Below are positions 25,117-33,260 of a stretch of 64,000 bases of DNA, one piece after another. Position numbers and translations under genes: made by a program. The notes below the pieces were generated by a model. That model was not told the DNA's origin. It searched no databases and saw nothing but the letters and a program-made list of their open reading frames with translations. This stretch comes from Frigoribacterium sp. PvP032 (GTDB taxonomy: Bacteria; Actinomycetota; Actinomycetes; Actinomycetales; Microbacteriaceae), in NCBI RefSeq assembly GCF_017833035.1, contig NZ_JAFIBM010000001.1:434001-498000 (forward strand), read 5' to 3'. How positions within the stretch are numbered: position 1 is the stretch's first letter; every line of letters begins with the position of its first letter.

Positions 25117-26271
25117 TCAGCGGCGCAGCGACCGGCGGAGCGCCTCCTCGTAGGCGTCGCAGACCGACTGCCAGGTGTACGCGGCCTCGGCACGTGCCGC
25201 CGCCGCCTCCCGCAGGCGCTGCTGCTCGGCGGGGTCGTCGAGCAGGGCGACGACCGCCTCCGCGATCGCCTCCGGCTCGGGCGGGACGAAGACGCCCGCG
25301 TCGGCGAGCACCTCGCGGTTGTAGACCGTGTCGCGCGCGATCACCGGCGCACCGGTGAACATCGCCTGGACGAGGGCGGGGTTGGTGCCCCCGACGCTGT
25401 GGCCGTGGAAGTACGCGCCCGCGTGCTGCCAGAGCGCGAAGAGCCGGTCGTCGTCGCTGACGTGGCCGAGCCAGCGGACCCGGTCGTGCTCGGCGGCGAG
25501 GTCGCGGACGAGGTCGTCGAGCTCGCCGCCGTAGCCCGTCGACCCCACGATCACGACGTCGTGGTCGACGGCGATGCGTCGTGCGGCCTCGACGAACTCG
25601 ACGATCGAGTTCTCGGGCACGAAGCGGGCGACGACCAGGGCGTAGCCGCCGTGGGTCAGGCCCGGCTCGACGGGCAGCTCGCGCACGGGGTCGCCGCCGT
25701 AGGGGATGAAGGTGCCCTCGACGCCGAACTCGTCCCGCCAGCGGCGCACGATCTCGACGGCGTCGCAGACGAGGGCGTCCGCGAACCGGGCGGAGGCGCG
25801 GGCCCCGAGCTTGAAGACGGTCTTGGCCGCCCGGCCCCACTTGGCCCGCTCCCACTCGATGCCGTCGACGTTGATGATCACGGGCACGCCCCGGAGGCGG
25901 AGCAACGGCAGCCAGAACCCGTTCGCGACGTTCATCATCAGCACCGCGTCCGGCCTGCGCACGACGGCGTCGAGCACGGCCGTCAGCCCGTAGCTCAGGG
26001 TGCTCAGCGACCGGCTCTCGACGCCGCGCGTCGTGCGGGTGCGGACCCGGGGGTCGCGGGCGGGGTCGTCCTCGCGAACCGCCCCGTGCCGGCCGTAGAC
26101 CGTGACGTCCCACCCGGCGTCGACGAGCGCCGGCGCGATGCGGCGGACGGCGGTCTCGAAGCCGCCGTAGTAGCTCGGGTAGCCCCGCGTGCCGATCACG
26201 GCCACGGAGCGCCTGCGGCCGTCGGGGCGGCCGTCGAGGTCGCCGGAGGAGGGGCGGGGGCGAGGCGACAT
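25117..26271 (-). CDS. Glycosyltransferase with DUF1972-type N-terminus (rhamnosyl/galactosyltransferase-like)
   Basis: 384-residue GT-B enzyme. The motif VAVIGTRGYPSYYGGFETAVR near residues 22-42 is the DUF1972 signature seen in cps rhamnosyltransferases. The acceptor-side domain includes VIINVDGIEWERAKWG, and the donor domain includes PYGGDPV, VARFVPENSIVEFVEA, VIVGSTGYGGE, HVSDDDRLFALWQHAGAYFHGHSVGGTNPALVQAM and the usual C-terminal Rossmann helix. The start is ATG 26271; the ~20 residues before the Rossmann fold are basic and Pro-rich. It lies upstream of the operon promoter at 25050, so it may be transcribed separately. No initiating phosphoglycosyltransferase is in the window. Confidence 0.87.
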   Translation of the reverse strand: MSPRPRPSSGDLDGRPDGRRRSVAVIGTRGYPSYYGGFETAVRRIAPALVDAGWDVTVYGRHGAVREDDPARDPRVRTRTTRGVESRSLSTLSYGLTAVLDAVVRRPDAVLMMNVANGFWLPLLRLRGVPVIINVDGIEWERAKWGRAAKTVFKLGARASARFADALVCDAVEIVRRWRDEFGVEGTFIPYGGDPVRELPVEPGLTHGGYALVVARFVPENSIVEFVEAARRIAVDHDVVIVGSTGYGGELDDLVRDLAAEHDRVRWLGHVSDDDRLFALWQHAGAYFHGHSVGGTNPALVQAMFTGAPVIARDTVYNREVLADAGVFVPPEPEAIAEAVVALLDDPAEQQRLREAAAARAEAAYTWQSVCDAYEEALRRSLRR

Positions 26272-26405
26272 GGACGTCCGTTCCGAGAGGGGGCGCGCGG
26301 CGCACCACGGTACCGCAGGGCTGCCCGCCGACAGTGCTCGACCCGGGTGGGGACAGCTGCCGCGGGGCGTGTGCTCCTCCCCGTCCCGGGCTCTCCCCAT
26401 CTCGG

Positions 26406-26508
26406 CCTCTCCTCATTCAGGAACGTGAGTCCTGAGTTCGCACTGCGCAGGAGGCGCGCTCCTGATCCGTGCACAGCTCAGGACCCGAGAGGCGCGACTT
26501 CCTGAATC
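26406..26508 (+). repeat. TCAGGA/TCCTGA repeat element, copy A
   Basis: About 103 bp beginning CTCTCCTCATTCAGGAAC and ending CTTCCTGAAT. It contains three successive inverted TCAGGA...TCCTGA pairs separated by GTTCGCACTG and ATCCGTGCAC spacers. Copy C at 46596 shares its first 37 bases exactly. Copy B at 27034 is the same element in reverse, so A and B flank the DUF3151 gene as inverted repeats. It is probably a REP/MITE-like element. Confidence 0.85.
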
Positions 26509-26537
26509 CCGACGCCGCGACGCGAGAGGATGGGCGC

Positions 26538-26963
26538 ATGTCCTCCACGAACCTCCTCGGCGTGCCCGAGACCCTCCTGCCCGCCGACCCTGCCGTGACG
26601 GCCGACCTCGAGACGCTGTCGCTCGCCGAGGTCGTCGTCGCCCACCCGACGTCGTCGCTCGCCTGGGCCCTGCTCAGCGACGAGGCCTCCGCGCGGGGCG
26701 CCGACCTCGAGGCCTACGCGTACGCGCGGGTCGGCTACCACCGCGGTCTCGACGCGCTGCGCGGAGCCGGCTGGCGCGGACAGGGCCCCGTCCCGTGGTC
26801 GCACGAGCCGAACCGCGGCGTGCTGCGCTCGCTCTTCGCCCTGCGCCGCGGAGCCGCCGCGATCGGCGAGACCGCCGAGGTCGAGCGGCTCGGCACGTTC
26901 CTGGCCGACGCCGACCCCGCGGCTTCCCAGGCCATCGAGGCCGAGGAGGCGGGCCGACGCTGA
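26538..26963 (+). CDS. DUF3151 family protein
   Basis: 141-residue protein of the actinobacterial DUF3151 family, recognised by its N-terminal NLLGVPETLLPADP motif and by LAWALLSDEASARGADLEAYAYARVGYHRGLDALRGAGWRG-type helical repeats (quoted in parts: residues about 41-82). The middle looks like one or two tetratricopeptide-type helix pairs. ATG 26538 follows GAGAGGATG. No function is established as far as I know. It is a small free-standing gene whose flanks carry inverted copies of the same intergenic repeat. A C-terminal AGGAGGCG octamer overlaps the last codons. Confidence 0.8.
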   Translation: MSSTNLLGVPETLLPADPAVTADLETLSLAEVVVAHPTSSLAWALLSDEASARGADLEAYAYARVGYHRGLDALRGAGWRGQGPVPWSHEPNRGVLRSLFALRRGAAAIGETAEVERLGTFLADADPAASQAIEAEEAGRR

Positions 26964-26973
26964 CGACCGTCGG

Positions 26974-27056
26974 TCGCGCCTCCTGCGCTCTCACGATCCA
27001 GGACGAGGCCGCTCGCGCCTCCTGCCCTCTCGCAATTCAGGACATGGCTGCTCGCG
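26974..27056. repeat. 39-bp tandem repeat next to repeat copy B
   Basis: Two and a partial third copies of a 39-bp unit beginning TCGCGCCTCCTGCGCTCTC. Each contains an inverted AGGAGGCG octamer and a CAGGAC. Confidence 0.8.
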
Positions 27057-27135
27057 CGTCCTGATCAGTGCACGGTTCAGGACTCGCGATCCTGAGCAGT
27101 GCGGACTCAGGACTGATGTTCCTGAATGAGGAGAG
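27034..27135 (-). repeat. TCAGGA/TCCTGA repeat element, copy B (inverted)
   Basis: Read on the minus strand it starts CTCTCCTCATTCAGGAAC, as copies A and C do, continues AGTCCTGAGTCCGCACTGCT and ends with CAGGAC/TCCTGAATT units. A GGCAGA hexamer run (27133-27155) abuts its outer end. It sits between the convergent DUF3151 and YhgE genes. Confidence 0.82.
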
Positions 27136-27180
27136 GCAGAGGCAGAGGCAGAGGCGAGGCCCGGGCAGCGCGCCCGCGCC

Positions 27181-29268
27181 TCAGCCGATCAGCGAGGGGC
27201 GCAGGTCGCGCAGCGTCCGCTGACGCGTCATGCGGGCCGTGGCGAGCAGCGACACCAGCAGCGCCCCGAGCATCCAGAGCGCGAGCACGCCCGCGTCGGT
27301 CCAGGCGGTCGCCGTGCTGCCGCCGTACATCAGCTGGCGCAGGCCGTCGGTCGCGTAGCTCATCGGCAGCACGAAGTGCAGCGCGGCGAGGGGCCCCGGC
27401 AGCGTCTGCCACGGGAACGTCCCGCCGGCGGTGACCAGCTGCACGACCATGAGCACCAGCCCGAGGAACTGCCCGACGCTCCCGAGCAGCACGTTGAGCA
27501 TCATGATGATCGCCGCGAACGTCACGCTCGCGAGCGCCATCAGCCCGAGCATCCCCCAGGTGTGGGCGACCTCGAAGCCGAGCGCCCCGCGCACGATCGC
27601 GAACAGCGCGACCATCTGCAGCACGCCGAGCAGCGCGGGCGTCAGCCAGCCGGCCGCGACCACCCGCACCGGCGCCTTGACGGCGGTGATCGCCCGCTTC
27701 GACACGGGCTTCACGATCAGGAACAGCGCGTAGATGCCGATCCACGCGGCAAGGCTGATGAAGAAGGGGGCGAGCCCTGCGCCGTAGGTCCCGGCGCTCG
27801 TGAGCGGCTGGTCGGCGACGTCGACCGGGTCGCTGATCGCAGAGGCCTGGTCGTCGCGGCTCTGCTCGGTGCTCGCGGGGATCTCGCCGAGGCCGCTCTG
27901 CAGGCCGTCCCGCAGCTGCACCGCGCCGTCGTTGAGGCTGACGAGCCCGTCGCGCAGGCTGACGGTGCCGGTGCTCAGCGTGCCGAGCCCGGTCGACAGC
28001 GAGGCCGCTCCGGTCTCGAGGGTGTCGAGCCCCGACGACAACGAGGAGGCGCCCGAGGCAGCGCTCTGCGCTCCCGTCGCCAGCGTGGCGGCTCCCGAGG
28101 CCGCGTCGGAGATGCCGCCCGTCAGCGCCGGCGTCGCCGAGGCCAGCGCGGCCGCGCCCGCTGAGACCTTGTCGGCGCCCGCCGAGAGCGTCCCCACCTG
28201 CCCGTTCAGCTGCTGCACCTGCGTGTTCGCGTCGGCCAGCCCGTCGGTGACGGGGGCGAAGTAGGAGGCGACCTCGGCCGCCGAGGCGAGCGCCTCCTCC
28301 TGCGTCTGGCCTTGTGAGACGAAGAGGGCGACGAGCTGGCGGCCGATGGCGGCCTGCGTCTCGGGGGCGGCGTCGGCGGCCGCCTGGCTGGCCGTCGCGG
28401 CGTCGCCGACCGCGGTGGCGAGCTTCCGGTTGCCGTCGGCGACCTGGGCCGCGCCGTCGGCGAGCTGCTGCGTGCTGGCGGGCAGGCCGGCGGTCTGGTC
28501 GCGCAGCTGGTCGAGCCCGGTCGACAGGGTCGACGCGCCCGCGCTCAGCTGGGAGGTGCCGGTCGCGAGCGAACGCGCACCCGTCGCCGCGGTGCTCGCG
28601 CCCGTCGAGAGCTGGTCCGCACCCGACGACGCGTCGGCCGCCCCGGTCACGAGCTGGTCGGCGCCCGACACGGCGGAGTCCGCTCCGCTGACCAGCTGCG
28701 ACGCCCCGTCGACCGCGCTGCCGAGGTTCGTCCGGATGTCGGCGAGGCCGACGAGCAGGGTGGAGGCCGCCTCCTTGCCGACCTTCTCGGCCACCGAGGC
28801 GCGGATCGTCTTGCCGGCCTGCCCGGCGATCGTCGTCGACAGGTAGCTGTTCGAGTCGTTCGTCGCGAGCACGATCTGGGCGCGCTGCGGGTCGTCCGAG
28901 CTCGCCGAGGTCAGGTCGGCGCTGAAGTCGCGCGGGATGGTGAACGTGAAGTCGTACGTGCCGTCGCGCAGCCCGGCCGCGGCCTCGGCGGACGAGACCG
29001 TGTGCCAGTCGAAGTCGCCGCCGTCGACGACCTCGTCGGTCACCTGGTCGCCGTAGTTCGTGGCGCTGCCGTCGACGACGGCGCCCTGGTCCTCGTTCAC
29101 GAGGGCCGCGGGCACCTGGTCGAGGTTCGCGTACGGATCCTGGTTGGCCCAGAGGTAGAGGCCGCCGTAGAGCAGCGGCACCGTCATCAGGGCGACGAGC
29201 GCGAGGCGCGCCAGCCCGGTCGAGGTCAGCCGCTGCAGCTCGGCTCGGACGATGGCGATGATCTTCAC
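27181..29268 (-). CDS. YhgE/Pip family membrane protein
   Basis: 695 residues. One N-terminal helix (LARLALVALMTVPLLYGGLYLWA, about 18-40) is followed by a long extracytoplasmic region. That region holds the conserved NEDQGAVVDG and GTYDFTFTIPRDFSADL motifs and a coiled, heptad-like stretch of repeating GADQL/GASTL/GLDTL units (about 190-480). Five or six helices follow from about 520 to 690 (APFFISLAAWIGIYALFLIV and others). This is the ABC-2-like YhgE/Pip family, known from phage infection protein Pip and from type VII-linked export genes. The next gene upstream (29271, same operon, 2 bp apart) encodes a degenerate ABC ATPase, and a TetR regulator lies above it. A transport or envelope role is inferred. 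Confidence 0.9.
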   Translation of the reverse strand: MKIIAIVRAELQRLTSTGLARLALVALMTVPLLYGGLYLWANQDPYANLDQVPAALVNEDQGAVVDGSATNYGDQVTDEVVDGGDFDWHTVSSAEAAAGLRDGTYDFTFTIPRDFSADLTSASSDDPQRAQIVLATNDSNSYLSTTIAGQAGKTIRASVAEKVGKEAASTLLVGLADIRTNLGSAVDGASQLVSGADSAVSGADQLVTGAADASSGADQLSTGASTAATGARSLATGTSQLSAGASTLSTGLDQLRDQTAGLPASTQQLADGAAQVADGNRKLATAVGDAATASQAAADAAPETQAAIGRQLVALFVSQGQTQEEALASAAEVASYFAPVTDGLADANTQVQQLNGQVGTLSAGADKVSAGAAALASATPALTGGISDAASGAATLATGAQSAASGASSLSSGLDTLETGAASLSTGLGTLSTGTVSLRDGLVSLNDGAVQLRDGLQSGLGEIPASTEQSRDDQASAISDPVDVADQPLTSAGTYGAGLAPFFISLAAWIGIYALFLIVKPVSKRAITAVKAPVRVVAAGWLTPALLGVLQMVALFAIVRGALGFEVAHTWGMLGLMALASVTFAAIIMMLNVLLGSVGQFLGLVLMVVQLVTAGGTFPWQTLPGPLAALHFVLPMSYATDGLRQLMYGGSTATAWTDAGVLALWMLGALLVSLLATARMTRQRTLRDLRPSLIG

Positions 29269-29270
29269 GG

Positions 29271-30040
<770 letters not shown>

Positions 30041-30044
<4 letters not shown>

Positions 30045-30700
30045 GAGCGGTCCTCCGGGGTGCGCAGGGCGAGCGCGGGCGTGCTGCGGACGAGCTCGCC
30101 TGCCTCCCGCCAGCCGAGCCCGACCATGCCGAGCACGGCGAGCATCACGAGGCGGTGCCCCTCGGCGCGGTCGAGGTCGCGCACGGTCGCCTCGTCGAGC
30201 ACGGCCAGCGCCGACCCCTCGACGAGGTGGGCGAGGGTCTGGACGTCGACGTCGTCGCGCATCCGGCCCTCGGCGACTCCGCGGCGGACCGTCTCGAGCA
30301 GGAACGCCCGCAGCGGTGCGAGCGCCGTGGCCACGTCGCGCATCAGCGGCCCGCGCACGGTGAGCTGCGCCATGACGCGCACGTGCTCGACCTCGGCCCA
30401 GAGCCGCGCGCCGAGCTCGGCGAGCTGCACGACCGGGTCGTCGGACGGAGCCGGCACCGCCGCGGCGCCGATGCGGGCCGCGCCGCGCAGGGTCACCTCG
30501 CGCACGAGGTCGTCCCGGGTCGCGAAGTGCCCGTAGACGCTGCGTCGCGAGAGGCCCGCCTCGGCGGCGATCGCCTCGAGCGGCACGGCAGGGTCGACGT
30601 TGAGGAGGCGCACGGCGGCCGCCATCAGGGCCTCGCGGTTCGCGGCGGCGTCGCGCCGGGGCGCCCGGGTGGGGGCGGAAGGGGAAGACGGGGAGTGCAC
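30041..30700 (-). CDS. TetR family transcriptional repressor (YhgE operon)
   Basis: 219 residues with an N-terminal TetR helix-turn-helix (REALMAAAVRLLNVDPAVPLEAIAAEAGLSRRSVYGHFATRDDLV, about residues 20-63, quoted for position only in parts) and a helical ligand domain. I take GTG 30700 as start. The best promoter, TTGCAC-N17-TATGAT, has its -10 at 30713-30708, so transcription should begin at about 30700 and ATG 30712 would lie upstream of the mRNA. The message is then leaderless. A perfect 28-bp palindrome covers -35 and spacer, so the protein most likely represses itself and the downstream pseudo-ATPase and YhgE genes. Confidence 0.85.
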
Positions 30701-30707
30701 GTCCCCG

Positions 30708-30741
30708 ATCATACGATCTTGCACACTGGTGTGCAAGATCG
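30708..30741 (-). promoter_or_regulatory. TetR promoter overlapped by perfect 28-bp operator palindrome
   Basis: The -35 TTGCAC (30736-30731), 17-base spacer and -10 TATGAT (30713-30708) read left. The palindrome CGATCTTGCACAC-TG-GTGTGCAAGATCG occupies 30714-30741 and therefore buries the -35 and the whole spacer. This is the standard geometry of an autoregulated TetR operator. Confidence 0.82.
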
Positions 30742-30783
30742 TGACGATGGGATGCGACGAGGAGGCGTCGGTAGGGTCGGGCG

Positions 30784-31722
30784 ATGACCCTCGAGGAGGC
30801 GGCGCGGCAGCTCTACGTCCTGCCGCCGCAGCAGTTCACGGCCGCGCGCGACGCCCGGGCGGCCGAGGCGAAGTCGACCGGCGACGCCGCCATGGCGGCC
30901 TCCGTGCGCTCGTTGCGCCGCGCCTCCGCGTCGGCCTGGGCCGTCGACCTGCTCGCCCGGGAGGCCCCCGACGATCTCGCCGCCCTGGCCGGCCTCGGCG
31001 ACCGGTTCCGCACCGCCCAGTCCGACGGCGACCGCGCCGCCCTCTCCGCCCTCACCCGCGATCGGAAGGAGGCGCTGGCCGCTCTCGTCTCCCGCGCCCG
31101 CCTCCTCGCGTCCGACGCCGGCCACCCGCTCTCCGCCGCGGCGCTCGCCGAGGTCGACCAGACCCTCCGCGCGGCCGTGGCCGACGCGACCGCGGCTCTG
31201 GCCGTGCGCAGCGGTCGCCTCGTGCGGGCGCTCGCCGCCGACGGCCTCGAGGAGGCGGACCTCACCGACGCCGTCGCCGGCCCTGCCCCCGAGGGCGTCG
31301 CCCCGGCACGGCTCCGCGCGGCCTCTGCCGCAGCGCCCTCGGCCGTCGACGGGGGCGAGGGGGAGGCCGGACCTGCTTCGGGCGGGCGATCCGGGGCGCG
31401 CGACCGCAAAGAGGCACGGAAGGCAGCTGCCGAGGCTGCCCGACGAGCCGCCGAGCAGGCGGCCGCGGATGCCGAGCACGAGGCCGACGACGCGGAGGCG
31501 GCGCTCGCCGAGGTCGACGAGCGCGCCACCCGGCTGGCTCACGACCGTGACGACGTCCTCGGGCAGCTGCGCCGCCTCCGGGACGAGTTCGCCGCTGCCG
31601 AGCGTCGCGGCGCCGAGCTCGACGACCGCGAGAAGTTCCTCACCCGCGAGCGCCGCCGTGCCGCCGCCGACGCGGCCGCCGCCCGCCAGGCCGCCACCCG
31701 AGCCCGGGCCGCCCTCGACTGA
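30784..31722 (+). CDS. Actinobacterial coiled-coil protein of unknown function
   Basis: 312 residues, almost wholly helical and rich in Ala, Arg and Glu. The N-terminal part (QLYVLPPQQFTAARDARAAEAK, RRASASAWAVDLLAR) resembles a family of hypothetical proteins I have seen in many actinobacteria. The C-terminal half (about 200-312) is a long charged coiled coil ending in ARQAATRARAALD. There is no signal peptide or membrane helix. TAGGGT lies 6 bases before ATG 30784, so the mRNA is probably leaderless. It is divergent from the TetR gene; whether it shares that regulator is unclear because the palindrome lies about 40 bp upstream of its own start. Confidence 0.78.
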   Translation: MTLEEAARQLYVLPPQQFTAARDARAAEAKSTGDAAMAASVRSLRRASASAWAVDLLAREAPDDLAALAGLGDRFRTAQSDGDRAALSALTRDRKEALAALVSRARLLASDAGHPLSAAALAEVDQTLRAAVADATAALAVRSGRLVRALAADGLEEADLTDAVAGPAPEGVAPARLRAASAAAPSAVDGGEGEAGPASGGRSGARDRKEARKAAAEAARRAAEQAAADAEHEADDAEAALAEVDERATRLAHDRDDVLGQLRRLRDEFAAAERRGAELDDREKFLTRERRRAAADAAAARQAATRARAALD

Positions 31723-31780
31723 CGCGGCGCCTGTCCTGCTCTGCTCGCGCCTCACGCCTCGCGCCGGCGCCGCAGCGAAA

Positions 31781-31838
31781 CACCCCGGTGTGGACGATGC
31801 ACCCCGAAACGACGGGGTGCATCGTCCACACCGGGGTG
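31781..31838. repeat. Perfect 25-bp inverted repeat, 8-base loop
   Basis: The arm CACCCCGGTGTGGACGATGC plus ACCCC (31781-31805) is exactly complementary to 31814-31838, with loop GAAACGAC. It lies between the convergent coiled-coil and xylA genes. There is no U-tract, so it may be a bidirectional terminator-like hairpin or a mobile repeat remnant. Confidence 0.9.
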
Positions 31839-31854
31839 CGAGACGGCCGAGCGA

Positions 31855-33048
31855 CTAGCCCCGAGCGCCCATGAGGTGCTCGAGCGCGAGCTGCTGCAGG
31901 CGGACGAACCCGTACCCGTGGCCGCCGAAGTGCTGCCCCGCGTCGTAGTCCTCGTACGAGGCGCGGTCGGCGAGCAGCTGCTCGTAGCCCTCGCCCTCGC
32001 CGAGCGTCGGCGTCGACAGCTCCGCGACCTGGGAGGCGGCCAGCGCCTCCTGCACGTCGGGGTCGGCACGGAACGCCTGGGCGCGCTCCTTCAGCAGCAG
32101 GTACATGCGCATGTTGGCGGCGGCGGAGTCCCACACGCCCGAGATGTCCTCGGTGCGCGACGGCTTGTAGTCGAAGTGGCGAGGGCCGTCGTAGGTCGGG
32201 CCGCCCTGGGGCGAGCCGTGCTCGAGCAGGTCGACGAGCGAGAACGCGTTCTGCAGGTCGCCGTGGCCGAAGACCAGGTCCTGGTCGTACTTGATGCCGC
32301 GCTGGCCGTTGAGGTCGATGTGGAAGAGCTTGCCCTGGTAGAGCGCCTGGGCGATGCCGGCCGTGAAGTTGAGGCCCGCCATCTGCTCGTGGCCGACCTC
32401 GGGGTTCACGCCCGCCATCTCGGGGTGCTCGAGCGTCTCGATGAACGCGATGGCGTGGCCGAGCGTCGGCAGCAGGATGTCGCCGCGGGGCTCGTTCGGC
32501 TTGGGCTCGATCGCGAAGCGCAGGTCGTAGCCCTTGTCGAGCACGTACTGCGAGAGCATGTCGACGCCCTCCTTGTAGCGGGACAGGGCCGCCTGCACGT
32601 CCTTGGCGGAGTCGTACTCGGCGCCCTCGCGGCCGCCCCACATGACGAAGGTCTTGGCGCCCAGCTCGGCGGCGAGGTCGATGTTGCGGAGCACCTTGCG
32701 GAGCGCGAAGCGGCGGACGCCGCGGTCGTTGGAGGTGAAGCCGCCGTCCTTGAAGACGGGCGCGCTGAAGAGGTTGGTCGTCACCATCGGCACGATGATG
32801 CCGGTCGCCTCGAGCGCGCCCTTGAGGCGGTCGATCTGCTTCTGGCGCTCCGCGTCGGTCGAGCCGAACGCGAAGAGGTCGTCGTCGTGGAAGGTCAGGC
32901 CGTAGGCGCCCAGGCGGTCAAGGTTCTCGACGGCCTCGACCACGTCGAGGTCGGGGCGGGTCGGCCCGCCGAACGGGTCGGCGCCGGTGTAGCCGATCGT
33001 CCAGAGTCCGAAGGAGAACTTGTCGTCGCGGGTGGGAGTGGTCGTCAT
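31855..33048 (-). CDS. xylA: Xylose isomerase
   Basis: 397-residue TIM-barrel enzyme that isomerises D-xylose to D-xylulose (also glucose to fructose), of the shorter class I type found in actinobacteria. The catalytic His54-Asp57 pair lies in [38 protein letters not shown] (metal-binding Glu), [11 protein letters not shown] (Glu and His ligands), [16 protein letters not shown] (Asp ligands) and HFDYKPSR (last Asp ligand) are all intact. ATG 33048 is set by the family N-terminus. Its promoter (TTGTGA-N17-TATGTT) overlaps a ROK-type operator. It diverges from the sugar transport and oxidoreductase operon. Confidence 0.96.
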   Translation of the reverse strand: MTTTPTRDDKFSFGLWTIGYTGADPFGGPTRPDLDVVEAVENLDRLGAYGLTFHDDDLFAFGSTDAERQKQIDRLKGALEATGIIVPMVTTNLFSAPVFKDGGFTSNDRGVRRFALRKVLRNIDLAAELGAKTFVMWGGREGAEYDSAKDVQAALSRYKEGVDMLSQYVLDKGYDLRFAIEPKPNEPRGDILLPTLGHAIAFIETLEHPEMAGVNPEVGHEQMAGLNFTAGIAQALYQGKLFHIDLNGQRGIKYDQDLVFGHGDLQNAFSLVDLLEHGSPQGGPTYDGPRHFDYKPSRTEDISGVWDSAAANMRMYLLLKERAQAFRADPDVQEALAASQVAELSTPTLGEGEGYEQLLADRASYEDYDAGQHFGGHGYGFVRLQQLALEHLMGARG

Positions 33049-33074
33049 GTCCGGGGTCCTCGTCGTCGAGAGCG

Positions 33075-33095
33075 TTTGTTGTCGTCTCCAACATA
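33075..33095. promoter_or_regulatory. XylR/ROK operator 1 (xylA)
   Basis: TTTGTTG, 7-base spacer, CAACATA: an interrupted palindrome of 7-7-7 form, the same as the sites at 33213 and 45085. It overlaps the xylA -10 (TATGTT on the minus strand, 33095-33090), so binding should block initiation. Confidence 0.75.
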
Positions 33096-33118
33096 TGCGT
33101 TCGGGCCGTCGATCACAA
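33090..33118 (-). promoter_or_regulatory. xylA promoter
   Basis: On the minus strand TTGTGA (33118-33113), 17 bases, TATGTT (33095-33090). It leaves a leader of about 35 nt before the xylA ATG. Confidence 0.65.
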
Positions 33119-33186
33119 GGGCCTGCCCGTCGCCCCTCCCCACCCTGCGCCAGGCGGCAGAGCATCCCTCATGACCATGGAGAGGG

Positions 33187-33215
33187 TTGCGCCCCGATCT
33201 GCCCGCGCCTACTTT
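33187..33215 (+). promoter_or_regulatory. Promoter of the oxidoreductase/transport operon
   Basis: TTGCGC (33187-33192), 17 bases, TACTTT (33210-33215). Its -10 is overlapped by operator 2. An SD (GAAGGAG) precedes the first gene. Confidence 0.6.
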
Positions 33216-33233
33216 GTTGTTGACCACAACGAA
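33213..33233. promoter_or_regulatory. XylR/ROK operator 2 (transport operon)
   Basis: TTTGTTG, 7-base spacer, CAACGAA. The arms are near-perfect inverted repeats in the same 7-7-7 form as operators 1 and 3. It covers the -10 to start-site region of the operon that begins at 33261. Confidence 0.8.
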
Positions 33234-33260
33234 TGTGGTGACGAATGACGAAGGAGTCAG

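Noticed and set aside
26406-27135. Insertion sequence or composite transposon around the DUF3151 gene
   Set aside because: No transposase and no clear target duplication; only the inverted repeat copies are supported.
31855-33048. A longer xylA starting upstream at about 33165
   Set aside because: The upstream codons cover the promoter and operator, and the family N-terminus matches ATG 33048.
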